Origin: Anaerohalosphaeraceae bacterium
Lineage (GTDB): Bacteria; Planctomycetota; Phycisphaerae; Sedimentisphaerales; Anaerohalosphaeraceae
Direction: 5' to 3'
Assembly (NCBI GenBank): GCA_035378985.1
Contig: DAOSUR010000021.1
Span: 1-35,492, forward strand
Length of the DNA stretch: 35,492 nt
Shown: piece after piece, positions 24,791 through 32,087 of the stretch
How the letters are laid out: every line of letters starts with the position of its first letter
How positions within the stretch are numbered: position 1 is the first letter of the stretch
Translations under genes and position numbers: made by a program
The notes under the pieces: generated by a model
Told to the model about the DNA's origin: nothing
Database searches by the model: none
What the model saw: only the letters and a program-made list of their open reading frames with translations

Positions 24791-25930
24791 TTATGAAGTC
24801 TTCAAAATTGGCCCGTATTCATCTTCGATGCTCTTGCCTTTCATCTTTCCTTTCATCGAAACGCCCATCTTCTTTTCCGCTTTCTCCAGCAATTCACCGG
24901 GGTTTCTCGCATAATCAAGCATCGTTTCAAGACTTATTTTCTCGTTTTCCCACAATTCCCACAGATGGTCGTCCAAAAGCTGCATTCCGAGTTTTTTCCC
25001 AATCTGAATGCTCGACTCAATACGATAAACCTTATTTTCACGAATCAGGTTCGAAATAGCCGGCGTAACCACCATAAATTCATAGGCCGCTACACGTCCT
25101 TTTGGAATCCGGGGACAGAGGGCCTGGCTTAATACAGCAATCAGGTTCGTGCTCAACTGAACGCGAATCTGCTCCTGCTGGCTGACGGGAAAGGCATCAA
25201 TAATACGGTTTACTGTTCCCTGACAGCCGGTTGTGTGCAAAGTTCCGAACACAAGGTGTCCGGTTTCCGCCGCCGTAATGGCTGCTTCCATTGTTTCCAA
25301 GTCGCGCAATTCACCCACCAGAATGACATCCGGGTCCTGACGCAATGAACGGCGAAGGGCTTCCGCGAATGTCGGGACATCAATCCCAACCTCACGCTGG
25401 TTAATAATCGATTTTTTGTGCTGATGATAATATTCAATCGGCTCTTCAATTGTAATAATATGCAGGTCCAGATTCTCGTTAATATAATTAATCATACTTG
25501 CCAGAGTTGTCGTTTTACCGGAACCTGTCGGACCTGTCACCAAAAACAGCCCTCTGGGGCGTCGACACAAAGCCGCACAAATCTTCGGCAAGCCAATCTG
25601 CTCAAACGTCAGCAGTTCCGAGGGAATCAAACGAAGCACCATTGAAATATGTCCCTTTTGACGGAAAACCGCTGTACGGAACCGCCCCGCATCTCCAAAA
25701 GCAAAACCAAAGTCCGTGCCCCCAACCTCCTGAAGTTCCTGCTGGTTTCTTTCCGGTGTGATGCTTTTCATCAGAGCCACCGTATCTTCCGGCTCGAGAA
25801 CCTTGGTATCCAGCGAACGAAGACGTCCGCTGATTCGAAGAACCGGGGGACGGCCGACGACCAAATGCAGGTCCGAGCCGCCCATTTTAATGCACGCTTC
25901 CAGCAAACGGTCAATATGAAGTGAAGGCAT
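24791..25930 (-). CDS. pilT: PilT-type twitching/retraction ATPase
   Basis: Retraction ATPase of 379 residues. The N-terminal PAS-like domain starts with LLEACIKMGGSDLHLVVGRPP, the PilT signature. The ATPase core has Walker A GPTGSGKTT (about 133-141), EEPIEYYHQHKKSIINQREVG, Walker B DPDVILVGELRD and His box TLHTTG. The C-terminus carries AISNLIRENK (the AIRNLIRE motif needed for retraction in PilT) and GMQLLDDHLWELW. Zinc cysteines are absent, as expected for PilT. It depolymerises pili for twitching or DNA uptake. It follows the PilB-type gene by 28 bp and probably shares its transcript. Its presence argues that the cluster builds retractable pili rather than only a secretion pseudopilus. 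Confidence 0.93.
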   Translation of the reverse strand: MPSLHIDRLLEACIKMGGSDLHLVVGRPPVLRISGRLRSLDTKVLEPEDTVALMKSITPERNQQELQEVGGTDFGFAFGDAGRFRTAVFRQKGHISMVLRLIPSELLTFEQIGLPKICAALCRRPRGLFLVTGPTGSGKTTTLASMINYINENLDLHIITIEEPIEYYHQHKKSIINQREVGIDVPTFAEALRRSLRQDPDVILVGELRDLETMEAAITAAETGHLVFGTLHTTGCQGTVNRIIDAFPVSQQEQIRVQLSTNLIAVLSQALCPRIPKGRVAAYEFMVVTPAISNLIRENKVYRIESSIQIGKKLGMQLLDDHLWELWENEKISLETMLDYARNPGELLEKAEKKMGVSMKGKMKGKSIEDEYGPILKTS

Positions 25931-25958
25931 AGTCCTTTCCCTATTCCAAAACCAATGT

Positions 25959-27674
25959 CTAAGCCGTATCGATCACAAGTCCTTCCGCCTGGGTTACATT
26001 GGTTACTTCCTGCGGAGTTGTAATCCCTTTGAATACTTTAATTCGTCCGTCCATCAGCAGCGTCTTCATCCCGCTGGCTCGAGCCGCCTTGCGAAGCTCC
26101 GTCGTCGGCGCCTTCTGGAAGGCCAGCTCCCGCAATTGGCTGTTCATCTCCATCATTTCAAAAATGGCAATTCGCCCGCGGTATCCCGTTCCCTGACATC
26201 GGCTGCATCCGGCCCCTTTATAAATCGGATGTTTGCGAATATCTTCCGGTGTAATATTCAAAAGCCGCAAATAATGAGGATCGGGCTTTTCATCAATCAC
26301 TTTACAATTCTTGCAAATCGTACGAACCAGACGCTGGGCCATAATAGCCTGAATCGAACTGGCTACCAGGAAGGGTTTGACCCCCATATCAATCAGACGG
26401 GTAATGGCACTGGGAGCATCATTGGTGTGAAGGGTACTGAATACCAGGTGGCCTGTCAGGGCCGCCTGAATAGCAATATCCGCCACCACACCATCACGAA
26501 TTTCACCGATTAGGATGATGTTCGGCGACTGACGCAGCATCGCCCGCAGAATCTTTTCAAACGTCAGACCGATTTCCGTTCGGACCTGACACTGGTTGAT
26601 TCCGCTGATATTGTATTCAACCGGGTCTTCCGCCGTGATGATTTTCTTGTCCGGACGGTTCAGTTCCTGCAGGGCTGCATACAGGGTGGTCGTTTTTCCG
26701 CTTCCGGTCGGTCCGGTCACCAGAAAAATTCCATTGGGACGCTTAATAATTCGGATAAACCGCTCATAATCATCCGGTTCAAAACCAATCGCCTGAATAC
26801 CAATATTGACTGAATCAGGCCGCAAGATACGCAGGACGGTGCTTTCCCCGTGATAGCCCGGCAGACAGGACACACGAAAGTCAATATCCTGGTTTTCAAC
26901 CCGTCTTTTGATACGGCCGTCCTGCGGAAGCCGCCTCTCGCCGATATCCATACCCGACATAATCTTAATACGGGCCAAAAGAGGGGCCTGCATGTTCTTC
27001 GGAATGTTGTCTCGTTCAATGCAAACTCCGTCAATTCGATAACGAATCCTCACTCGGTCGGCCATCGGCTCAATATGAATATCGCTGGCCCGCATCTTGA
27101 CCGCCTCGTCGATGATGAGGTTGACCAGGCGGATAATCGGCCCTTCATCCTCTTCTGAAGCCTGCGCCCGCCGCACTTCCGCCTCAATAGCATGCCCCGC
27201 TTCGGCCAGTTCCGCCGCCGTTGCGTCAATACTGCTGCGGACCTCATCCATCTTGCGATTGATATAAGCCTCAATCTTGCTCGGACTGGCCAGATAACAT
27301 TCCAAATCGGAAGCCAGACGAAACCGCAACAGATCCAGCAGTTCCAAGTTCATCGGGTCCGGAATAATGATTTTCAGCCGGCCATTTTCTTTCCCAAGCG
27401 GCAGAACCCGATGTTTCTTAATAATTTCTTCAGGAATCAGACTTCGAATGTCGGATGGGATTTCGACCTCGTCCAAATCGACATAATTCATCCCGAATTG
27501 GCGAGCCAAGGCCTGCATAATCTGGTCTTCTGTGGCAAGACCCATCTCCACGAGCGTTTCGCCCAAACGCCGGTTCGTCTCCTTGGCTTTTTTGAGGGCT
27601 TTAATCAGATTGGGCTTATCCACCCACCCTTTGGCGTATAAAATCTCTCCCAAATGTCTGCGGCTCTTGGCCAT
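25959..27674 (-). CDS. pilB: PilB/GspE-type assembly ATPase (second paralogue)
   Basis: Extension ATPase of 571 residues. The N-terminal MshEN-like region (LGEILYAKGWVDKPN, then LGETLVEMGLATEDQ) is followed by the ATPase core with Walker A GPTGSGKTT (321-329), SPNIILIGEIRD at 383-394 (Ser and Asn replace the two Asp of the usual DPD start, while the catalytic Glu remains) and His box TLHTND. Zinc tetracysteine: C454, C457, C490 and C493. It is a paralogue of the ATPase at 22733-24478, from which it differs throughout. It is paired with pilT in one unit under its own promoter, so this one is named PilB and the other is more likely the GspE-type enzyme, an assignment by context only. Confidence 0.88.
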   Translation of the reverse strand: MAKSRRHLGEILYAKGWVDKPNLIKALKKAKETNRRLGETLVEMGLATEDQIMQALARQFGMNYVDLDEVEIPSDIRSLIPEEIIKKHRVLPLGKENGRLKIIIPDPMNLELLDLLRFRLASDLECYLASPSKIEAYINRKMDEVRSSIDATAAELAEAGHAIEAEVRRAQASEEDEGPIIRLVNLIIDEAVKMRASDIHIEPMADRVRIRYRIDGVCIERDNIPKNMQAPLLARIKIMSGMDIGERRLPQDGRIKRRVENQDIDFRVSCLPGYHGESTVLRILRPDSVNIGIQAIGFEPDDYERFIRIIKRPNGIFLVTGPTGSGKTTTLYAALQELNRPDKKIITAEDPVEYNISGINQCQVRTEIGLTFEKILRAMLRQSPNIILIGEIRDGVVADIAIQAALTGHLVFSTLHTNDAPSAITRLIDMGVKPFLVASSIQAIMAQRLVRTICKNCKVIDEKPDPHYLRLLNITPEDIRKHPIYKGAGCSRCQGTGYRGRIAIFEMMEMNSQLRELAFQKAPTTELRKAARASGMKTLLMDGRIKVFKGITTPQEVTNVTQAEGLVIDTA

Positions 27675-27702
27675 ATTTCCCCTGTTTGAGACTACTTTTG
27701 AC

Positions 27703-27739
27703 GTTTAGAAAGGTTCAATATAACAAAACTTTTCTAAAC
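27703..27739. promoter_or_regulatory. inverted repeat flanking the -10 box, probable operator
   Basis: GTTTAGAAAGGTT (27703-27715) and AACTTTTCTAAAC (27727-27739) are complementary at 12 of 13 positions around an 11-base centre. The centre contains most of the -10 box of the pilB promoter. One arm fills the spacer between -35 and -10 and the other covers the expected start site. A dimeric repressor bound here would block the promoter. No T tract follows on the minus strand, so it is not a standard terminator for cinA, whose stop codon (27734-27736) lies inside one arm. Confidence 0.55.
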
Positions 27740-27745
27740 AGTCAA
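27717..27745 (-). promoter_or_regulatory. promoter of the pilB-pilT unit
   Basis: TTGACT (27740-27745), exactly 17 bp, then TATATT (27717-27722) on the minus strand. The -35 box lies within the last codons of cinA. Transcription would start near 27710, about 36 bases before the pilB ATG at 27674. Confidence 0.65.
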
Positions 27746-28984
27746 ACCTTTCAGCTGCAATCGAAGCCAATTCAGCGCTGTCAAGGAAGCCCGCTGGCGT
27801 ACCGTTTCTCGGCCCACCGGCGCAAACCGGAAGGTTTGAACCTCCGTCCGTCCCAGAAAGAAAAGACCGATACAAACCATCCCCACCGGCTTTTCGGGTG
27901 TCCCGCCTTCCGGACCGGCAATTCCGCTGATACTTAAAGCGGCATCCGCGCCGCTTCGCTGAGCGGCGCCGGCAGCCATTGCGGCCGCAACCGGCTCCGA
28001 CACAGCACCATACCGGCTTATCAAATCCTCCGACACCCCCAAATCCCGGATTTTTGCCTCGTTGCTGTAGGTCACCCACCCTCCCCAAAAGTACTCGCTG
28101 GAGCCCGGAATATCCGTAATCATCTTGGCCAGCAACCCCCCTGTACAGGACTCCGCAACTGCTAATTTCAGCCGTTTTTCTCTGAAAAGCCGTCCCACAA
28201 CCTGCGGCAGAGTGTCCTCATCAAATCCATACACTGCATCCCCGAGTATTTGACAGAGTAAATTCTTATCCGCATCAATCATTTGCCCGGCGGATTGGCC
28301 GTCCGCAGCCGACGCAATAATATGCAGCAAGACATCTCCGCCTTCAACAGTGGTATTAATCTGCGGATTTCGTTCCCGCCGCATCAAATCGCCCAGTTTT
28401 TCGGCAATGACGGATTCCCCGACCCCGAAACAGCGGACTTTCCCCATCTCAATGACGTCTGTTCGGCCGTCGGCTGTCAGTTCCGGACAAACACTGTCAT
28501 TAAACATCGCCATCATTTCCGACGGCACACCCGGCAGACAAAAATACCGCTTGCCCCCCTGCTCGGCCGAAATCCCGCATGCCGTCCCCTTCGGATTTGC
28601 CAGGGCCTTCGCTCCGCAAGGCAAATACGCCTGGACACGATTGGTGGATGCGGTTTTCAGCCCCCGCCGCTCAAAAAACGCTTCAATCGTCTGCCAGATA
28701 TCCGCTCGAAACTCCAAAGGCCTGCCCAAAAACTTGCCCAGCGCAAACCGGGTCAGGTCATCGGCCGTCGGCCCCAATCCCCCCGTTAGAATCACCACAT
28801 CGCTTATCCGGGAAACCTCACCCAAAACAGCGGCAATGGCCTCTACATCATCCGGCACCAAAACCACCCGGCAGGTTCGATACCCGAGCCGCAAAAGCCG
28901 GCCCTGCAGCCAGTTCGAATTCGTATCGACACGCTGGCCGTTCAGCAGTTCATTTCCGACGGCAACAATCGAAGCGCTTTTCAT
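27734..28984 (-). CDS. cinA: CinA-like nicotinamide-nucleotide amidase
   Basis: CinA-family protein of 416 residues from the ATG at 28982-28984 (MKSASIVAVGNELLNG); a GGAAGGG precedes it. The frame is open to 29014, but that would overlap the upstream gene's stop with ten unlikely residues. The N-terminal molybdopterin-binding-like domain has VILTGGLGPTADDLT, while the C-terminal PncC domain has AESCTGGLLAKMIT with its catalytic serine, VTYSNEAKIRDLGV and SISGIAGPEGGTPEKPVG. PncC deamidates NMN to nicotinate mononucleotide in NAD recycling, and the N-terminal domain acts as an ADP-ribose pyrophosphatase in some homologues. It lies 19 bp downstream of the dehydrogenase gene on the same strand. 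Confidence 0.93.
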   Translation of the reverse strand: MKSASIVAVGNELLNGQRVDTNSNWLQGRLLRLGYRTCRVVLVPDDVEAIAAVLGEVSRISDVVILTGGLGPTADDLTRFALGKFLGRPLEFRADIWQTIEAFFERRGLKTASTNRVQAYLPCGAKALANPKGTACGISAEQGGKRYFCLPGVPSEMMAMFNDSVCPELTADGRTDVIEMGKVRCFGVGESVIAEKLGDLMRRERNPQINTTVEGGDVLLHIIASAADGQSAGQMIDADKNLLCQILGDAVYGFDEDTLPQVVGRLFREKRLKLAVAESCTGGLLAKMITDIPGSSEYFWGGWVTYSNEAKIRDLGVSEDLISRYGAVSEPVAAAMAAGAAQRSGADAALSISGIAGPEGGTPEKPVGMVCIGLFFLGRTEVQTFRFAPVGRETVRQRASLTALNWLRLQLKGLTV

Positions 28985-29003
28985 TCCCTTCCAACCCCCG
29001 CCG

Positions 29004-30044
29004 TCAGACCTCAATCAGGGCCTTGATGACCCCATCCCGATAGTCGGAGACAAGCTCAAAAGCCGACGGCGTCTGCTCAAACGAAAACCGATGGGTCAGC
29101 ATATAATCCACGTTTACGCGGCCCTCCGCCACCCAGTCAATCGCTTTCTGCGTGCAGTGATTCTGCCGGCGGACATTGATCAGCGTCAACTCTTTTCGAC
29201 GCATCCGGTCCGGAACAAAACTGACGCGGTCCTCCCTGGGGATTCCCACGAGCATCAGCCGCCCGCCGGGGGCCAGCAGGTCCACCCCATGGTCCAGCGT
29301 CTGCTGCTGGCCGGCACATTCGAAAACAGCATCCAGTCCCAGCGGTTCGTGCCGGAGGATCGCCGAGGGGATATCCTGAAAAAGCGGATTGCCGCACCAA
29401 ATCGCCCCGGCCCGTTCCGCGGCCTTCAGGCGGGCCTCGATTTTATCCGTCACATATATTCGTTCCACTCCGGCGGCTTTGGCCGCTTCCAGAACCGACA
29501 GCCCGATAGGGCCGGAGCCGAGAATCGCAATGCGTGCCCCCGCCTTCAGACCGGCCAGCTGAACGGCATAAATTCCGATGGCCAGCGGCTCGCACAACAC
29601 CGCCTGTTCGAGGGTAATCTTGTCCCCCGTCGGAAAGCAGCTGTCCTCCGGCATCACGATATACTCGCAAAGACAGCCGGAAATCTGCCCCGGACAGCCC
29701 AAAAATTTCTGGTTTCGGCAGGTATTGATGCGTCCCTGCCGGCACTGATCGCACCGCCCGCAGGCAATCAGCGGGTCCACGGCAACCGTTTGACCCGGCC
29801 GCACACGCCGAACCTCCGGCCCGACCTGCTCCACGGTGCCGGCGCATTCGTGGCCGACCACAAACGGAAACTCCACCACCTGGCTGCCGATTCGGCCGGT
29901 TTCGTAATAGTGTACATCGCTGCCGCATACCCCCACCGCCCGCACCCGAACCAGGACATCGTTCGGCCCGCGGACCGACGGGCGGGGCACTTCCGCCATT
30001 TCGATTCGCTCAATCCCAGTCAGCAGCTGGGCTTTCATAGACAT
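29004..30044 (-). CDS. zinc-dependent polyol (sorbitol-type) dehydrogenase
   Basis: Medium-chain dehydrogenase/reductase of 346 residues from MSMKAQLLTG; a further in-frame ATG is two codons on, and the open frame to 30110 adds an unlikely leader. Catalytic zinc ligands are in GVCGSDVHYYE (Cys), GHECAG (His-Glu) and LCEPLAIG (Glu); SDVHYYETGRIG is the pattern of sorbitol/xylitol dehydrogenases. The structural zinc lobe has CGRCDQCRQGRINTC. The Rossmann fold has LGSGPIGL followed by VTDKIEARL, whose acidic residue after the second strand favours NAD over NADP. It oxidises a sugar alcohol or a related secondary alcohol; threonine dehydrogenase is the main alternative. No polyol transporter or kinase is near, so the substrate is open. 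Confidence 0.82.
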   Translation of the reverse strand: MSMKAQLLTGIERIEMAEVPRPSVRGPNDVLVRVRAVGVCGSDVHYYETGRIGSQVVEFPFVVGHECAGTVEQVGPEVRRVRPGQTVAVDPLIACGRCDQCRQGRINTCRNQKFLGCPGQISGCLCEYIVMPEDSCFPTGDKITLEQAVLCEPLAIGIYAVQLAGLKAGARIAILGSGPIGLSVLEAAKAAGVERIYVTDKIEARLKAAERAGAIWCGNPLFQDIPSAILRHEPLGLDAVFECAGQQQTLDHGVDLLAPGGRLMLVGIPREDRVSFVPDRMRRKELTLINVRRQNHCTQKAIDWVAEGRVNVDYMLTHRFSFEQTPSAFELVSDYRDGVIKALIEV

Positions 30045-30149
30045 TTTTTTCGCCAAAAGATTCCTCCGCTGATTGTCCGCCGGCTTCATAACAGGATTCG
30101 GCGGGAACAATATTTACAATAGCTCCCCAGCGCGGGGTTCGGATGAGGT

Positions 30150-30155
30150 ATTATA
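30150..30155 (-). promoter_or_regulatory. possible -10 box of the dehydrogenase gene
   Basis: A perfect TATAAT on the minus strand, but the -35 region has no good match. Transcription would begin near 30143, leaving a leader of about 100 bases that includes a small GC hairpin, CCCC-GCGCT-GGGG (30124-30136). Confidence 0.35.
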
Positions 30156-30179
30156 AACAAAAAGCCGCACCGACGGCAC

Positions 30180-30205
30180 AAAAAAAACTCCGCCGGTTTC
30201 GACGG
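30180..30205 (-). terminator. rho-independent terminator of the CARF-HEPN gene
   Basis: On the minus strand CCGTCG-AAAC-CGGCGG folds into a six-pair stem (one T-G pair), 30190-30205, followed by AG and a run of eight T. It lies 28 bases after the CARF-HEPN stop. Confidence 0.65.
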
Positions 30206-30233
30206 TCTTTGGACAGCGGCAGCGAAATATTTA

Positions 30234-31796
30234 TTATTCCGTTAAACGAAAGACCGGAAATTTGGATTGAGTGTACAGCATCTGCCAATCATCGCTGACA
30301 GTCAGCTTGCAGATTTCTTTTGCGACCGATAAGAATTTCTCAAAGGTTTGTTTTTCGACAGGCCGGCTTCCGTGCGCCAGAATAGACCGATTTCGCCGGG
30401 CAAAAATACCGTCATTCTGCGAACTGTGGTCTTTGTAAATTCCGAACAGATTTTGGGCTTTTTTTGCGTCTTGTTTCTGCTGGTCGCTGAATCGTTCCGG
30501 ATATTGTTTTGCCGCCTCGGCGATAACTGCTCCCAGAACAATCTGAACCGCCAGGCCGACTCGCTTGAGCTTGGGCAGGCCCTCCGCCCGTTCTCCGCAT
30601 TCTTTAGATTTCTGCCTGTACAAGGCATCCAGATCACAGCCGACAAACTGTTTCCGAAGGGCTTCCCAGTCTGCGCTGCCGGGGTCAAAATCAGGGATCA
30701 GTCTGGATAAAAGAAGGCTGGCTGCCATCTCGATGCACCGGTAGAGTCGGGCAACGGCGTCATCATAACTTTCCTGGATCCCGCGGCGTTCAGCATTCCG
30801 GAGAAGGTCGATCAGACGATAGGGATCCAGCAGCGCCGGTTTATTCGGCTCATACGCCTTTTTCAGACCTTTCAGAAAAGTCAGATTGTCTTCGACTTCG
30901 TCCGGAGAAATAAACTGATGATTCAGACGCTGACACGTCTGAAGTGTTTTTTCAAAGGTGGCGTAAAATGTCCCTGCATATTCTTTATTCGGCTCACTGT
31001 GAGCGAACCGGTCCCACTGGTGATACAGCCGGATGACCTGAATGGCCATCTCGGTTTTGTGATATTGTTCCTGAAAGCTGGTGGTGTCCAGAAGCGTCTG
31101 CAGGGCGGACAGGGCCGACGCAAAATCAAACCGCTGCAGGGCCTTTTCGGCAGTCTGAAGCACAGGGTCCCCATAGCAGTCATACGGATTTTTTAAAAGA
31201 TATAAGTTCTCAGAAAACGGCTCCGTAATTCCTTTGACTTCCACGCTGTCCAAATAAAGTACGGGAATGCGCCGCCAAAATCCAAAAGCGGCCAGCGTTC
31301 CGCTCATAGCTTTTTTGCCGCCGGTAATATCACAAATCCAGCTGTAGGACTTGTTCTCTTTCTTTTCGACAATTCGAACCAGGTCTCGATAGGTCTGAGC
31401 ACTGTCCAAGGGGTCGATGAACAGGGGTTCCAAAGAAACCCGGTCTTTCAAAAGGGCCTTGAAGGTCTCATTGGACAGGATGGATTCGACGGTCCTTTGG
31501 CTTTCTTTGGTATGAATCAGAACCGCTTTTTCGGGCTGGATGATGGCCATAGAAATCAGAATGGGCCCTTCACTAAAACCCACCAGAATAAATAAAGCCC
31601 GTTTTTCGTTCGGCAGTGCTTTCTGAATGGATTGACTGAGCATGGGCAAATACCGCATTTCAAAAGACAGCGCTTGTTTGTGCAGCTCAGCGAGGACATT
31701 GCGGTCCTGGGCTCCGTTTTTCTCTGCCGCAAACTTTTCCCGAATCTCCTGAATTTTCGGCCAATCGGCTGGGGCCACAATCCCTTGAAGGTCCAT
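30234..31796 (-). CDS. CARF-HEPN CRISPR ancillary ribonuclease (TIGR02710/Cas02710-like)
   Basis: A 520-residue cytoplasmic protein. In the N-terminal half, residues 67-83 (ALFILVGFSEGPILISM) form the first CARF strand and loop. CDITGGKKAMSG (154-165) is the D-x-TGG-x-K-x-M signature of CARF proteins that bind cyclic oligoadenylate made by Cas10. It is followed by the strand PVLYLDSVEV. The C-terminal half is helical, with a long central linker, and ends in a HEPN-type ribonuclease motif ARRNRSILAHG: R470-x4-H475, or R468-x6-H475. Such proteins are type III CRISPR effectors that cut RNA when the system senses foreign transcripts. AAGGG lies six bases before the ATG. It has its own promoter and terminator and stands beside the trailer end of the array. 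Confidence 0.85.
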   Translation of the reverse strand: MDLQGIVAPADWPKIQEIREKFAAEKNGAQDRNVLAELHKQALSFEMRYLPMLSQSIQKALPNEKRALFILVGFSEGPILISMAIIQPEKAVLIHTKESQRTVESILSNETFKALLKDRVSLEPLFIDPLDSAQTYRDLVRIVEKKENKSYSWICDITGGKKAMSGTLAAFGFWRRIPVLYLDSVEVKGITEPFSENLYLLKNPYDCYGDPVLQTAEKALQRFDFASALSALQTLLDTTSFQEQYHKTEMAIQVIRLYHQWDRFAHSEPNKEYAGTFYATFEKTLQTCQRLNHQFISPDEVEDNLTFLKGLKKAYEPNKPALLDPYRLIDLLRNAERRGIQESYDDAVARLYRCIEMAASLLLSRLIPDFDPGSADWEALRKQFVGCDLDALYRQKSKECGERAEGLPKLKRVGLAVQIVLGAVIAEAAKQYPERFSDQQKQDAKKAQNLFGIYKDHSSQNDGIFARRNRSILAHGSRPVEKQTFEKFLSVAKEICKLTVSDDWQMLYTQSKFPVFRLTE

Positions 31797-31808
31797 TCTT
31801 TGCCCTTT

Positions 31809-31828
31809 CCTGCTGACATTCCGGCAGG
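31809..31828. promoter_or_regulatory. inverted repeat at the CARF-HEPN transcription start
   Basis: CCTGC (31809-31813) and GCAGG (31824-31828) form a 5-bp dyad around ten bases, overlapping the predicted start near 31823 and ending just upstream of the ribosome-binding site. It could be an operator or a leader hairpin. The short arms make chance possible. Confidence 0.3.
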
Positions 31829-31829
31829 G

Positions 31830-31858
31830 ACTATAAAGGAAAAGAAGAAATTTGTCAA
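31830..31858 (-). promoter_or_regulatory. strong promoter of the CARF-HEPN gene
   Basis: A perfect TTGACA (31853-31858), 17 bp and TATAGT (31830-31835) on the minus strand. The start would be near 31823, giving a leader of about 26 bases. The gene therefore does not depend on read-through from the array. Confidence 0.75.
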
Positions 31859-31904
31859 GGATCTATACACAAACAGCAGGAGGTCTTCTGAGATGTACGG
31901 CCGT

Positions 31905-32080
31905 CAAAAAAGCCCCAAATCCGAATCTCGAAATCCGAAACTTGAACATCAGAACAAATTTCGAACCACGGATTTCACGGATTACACGGATTAAAAAAAG
32001 GAAGGAAAAAAGCAAACGAAAGTACAGGATAACTGCTGACTGGCGACTGGCAGCAGGATACTGGGTACCGGCGGCCGGAC
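31905..32080. repeat. degenerate intergenic repeat region between CARF-HEPN gene and array
   Basis: No gene is seen. The stretch has alternating AATCCGAA/AATCTCGAA-type units (about 31917-31940). It then has three CACGGATT units at a nine-base pitch (31967, 31976, 31985), an A/G-rich run, and GACTGGCGACTGGCAGC-like self-similarity (about 32037-32055). This style is familiar from dispersed intergenic repeats of environmental bacteria. It does not look like an AT-rich CRISPR leader. Confidence 0.5.
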
Positions 32081-32087
32081 GCCGGAC

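Noticed and set aside
24448..24796. Small frames in the gap before gspE (91 codons minus, 69 codons plus)
   Set aside because: Translations are low-complexity (Lys/Glu-rich or Phe/Ser-rich), overlap each other on opposite strands and lack ribosome-binding sites. The minus frame also overlaps the gspE promoter.
28350..30122. A 590-codon plus-strand open frame opposite cinA and the dehydrogenase
   Set aside because: It runs antisense to two well-recognised genes, its translation is rich in Arg, Pro and His without domains, and it has no good start signal. It is a shadow of the GC-rich codon pattern.
31797..32087. A CRISPR leader on the left side of the array
   Set aside because: Repeat orientation and the mutated second repeat place the leader on the right. 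This stretch instead carries the CARF-HEPN promoter and degenerate repeats.
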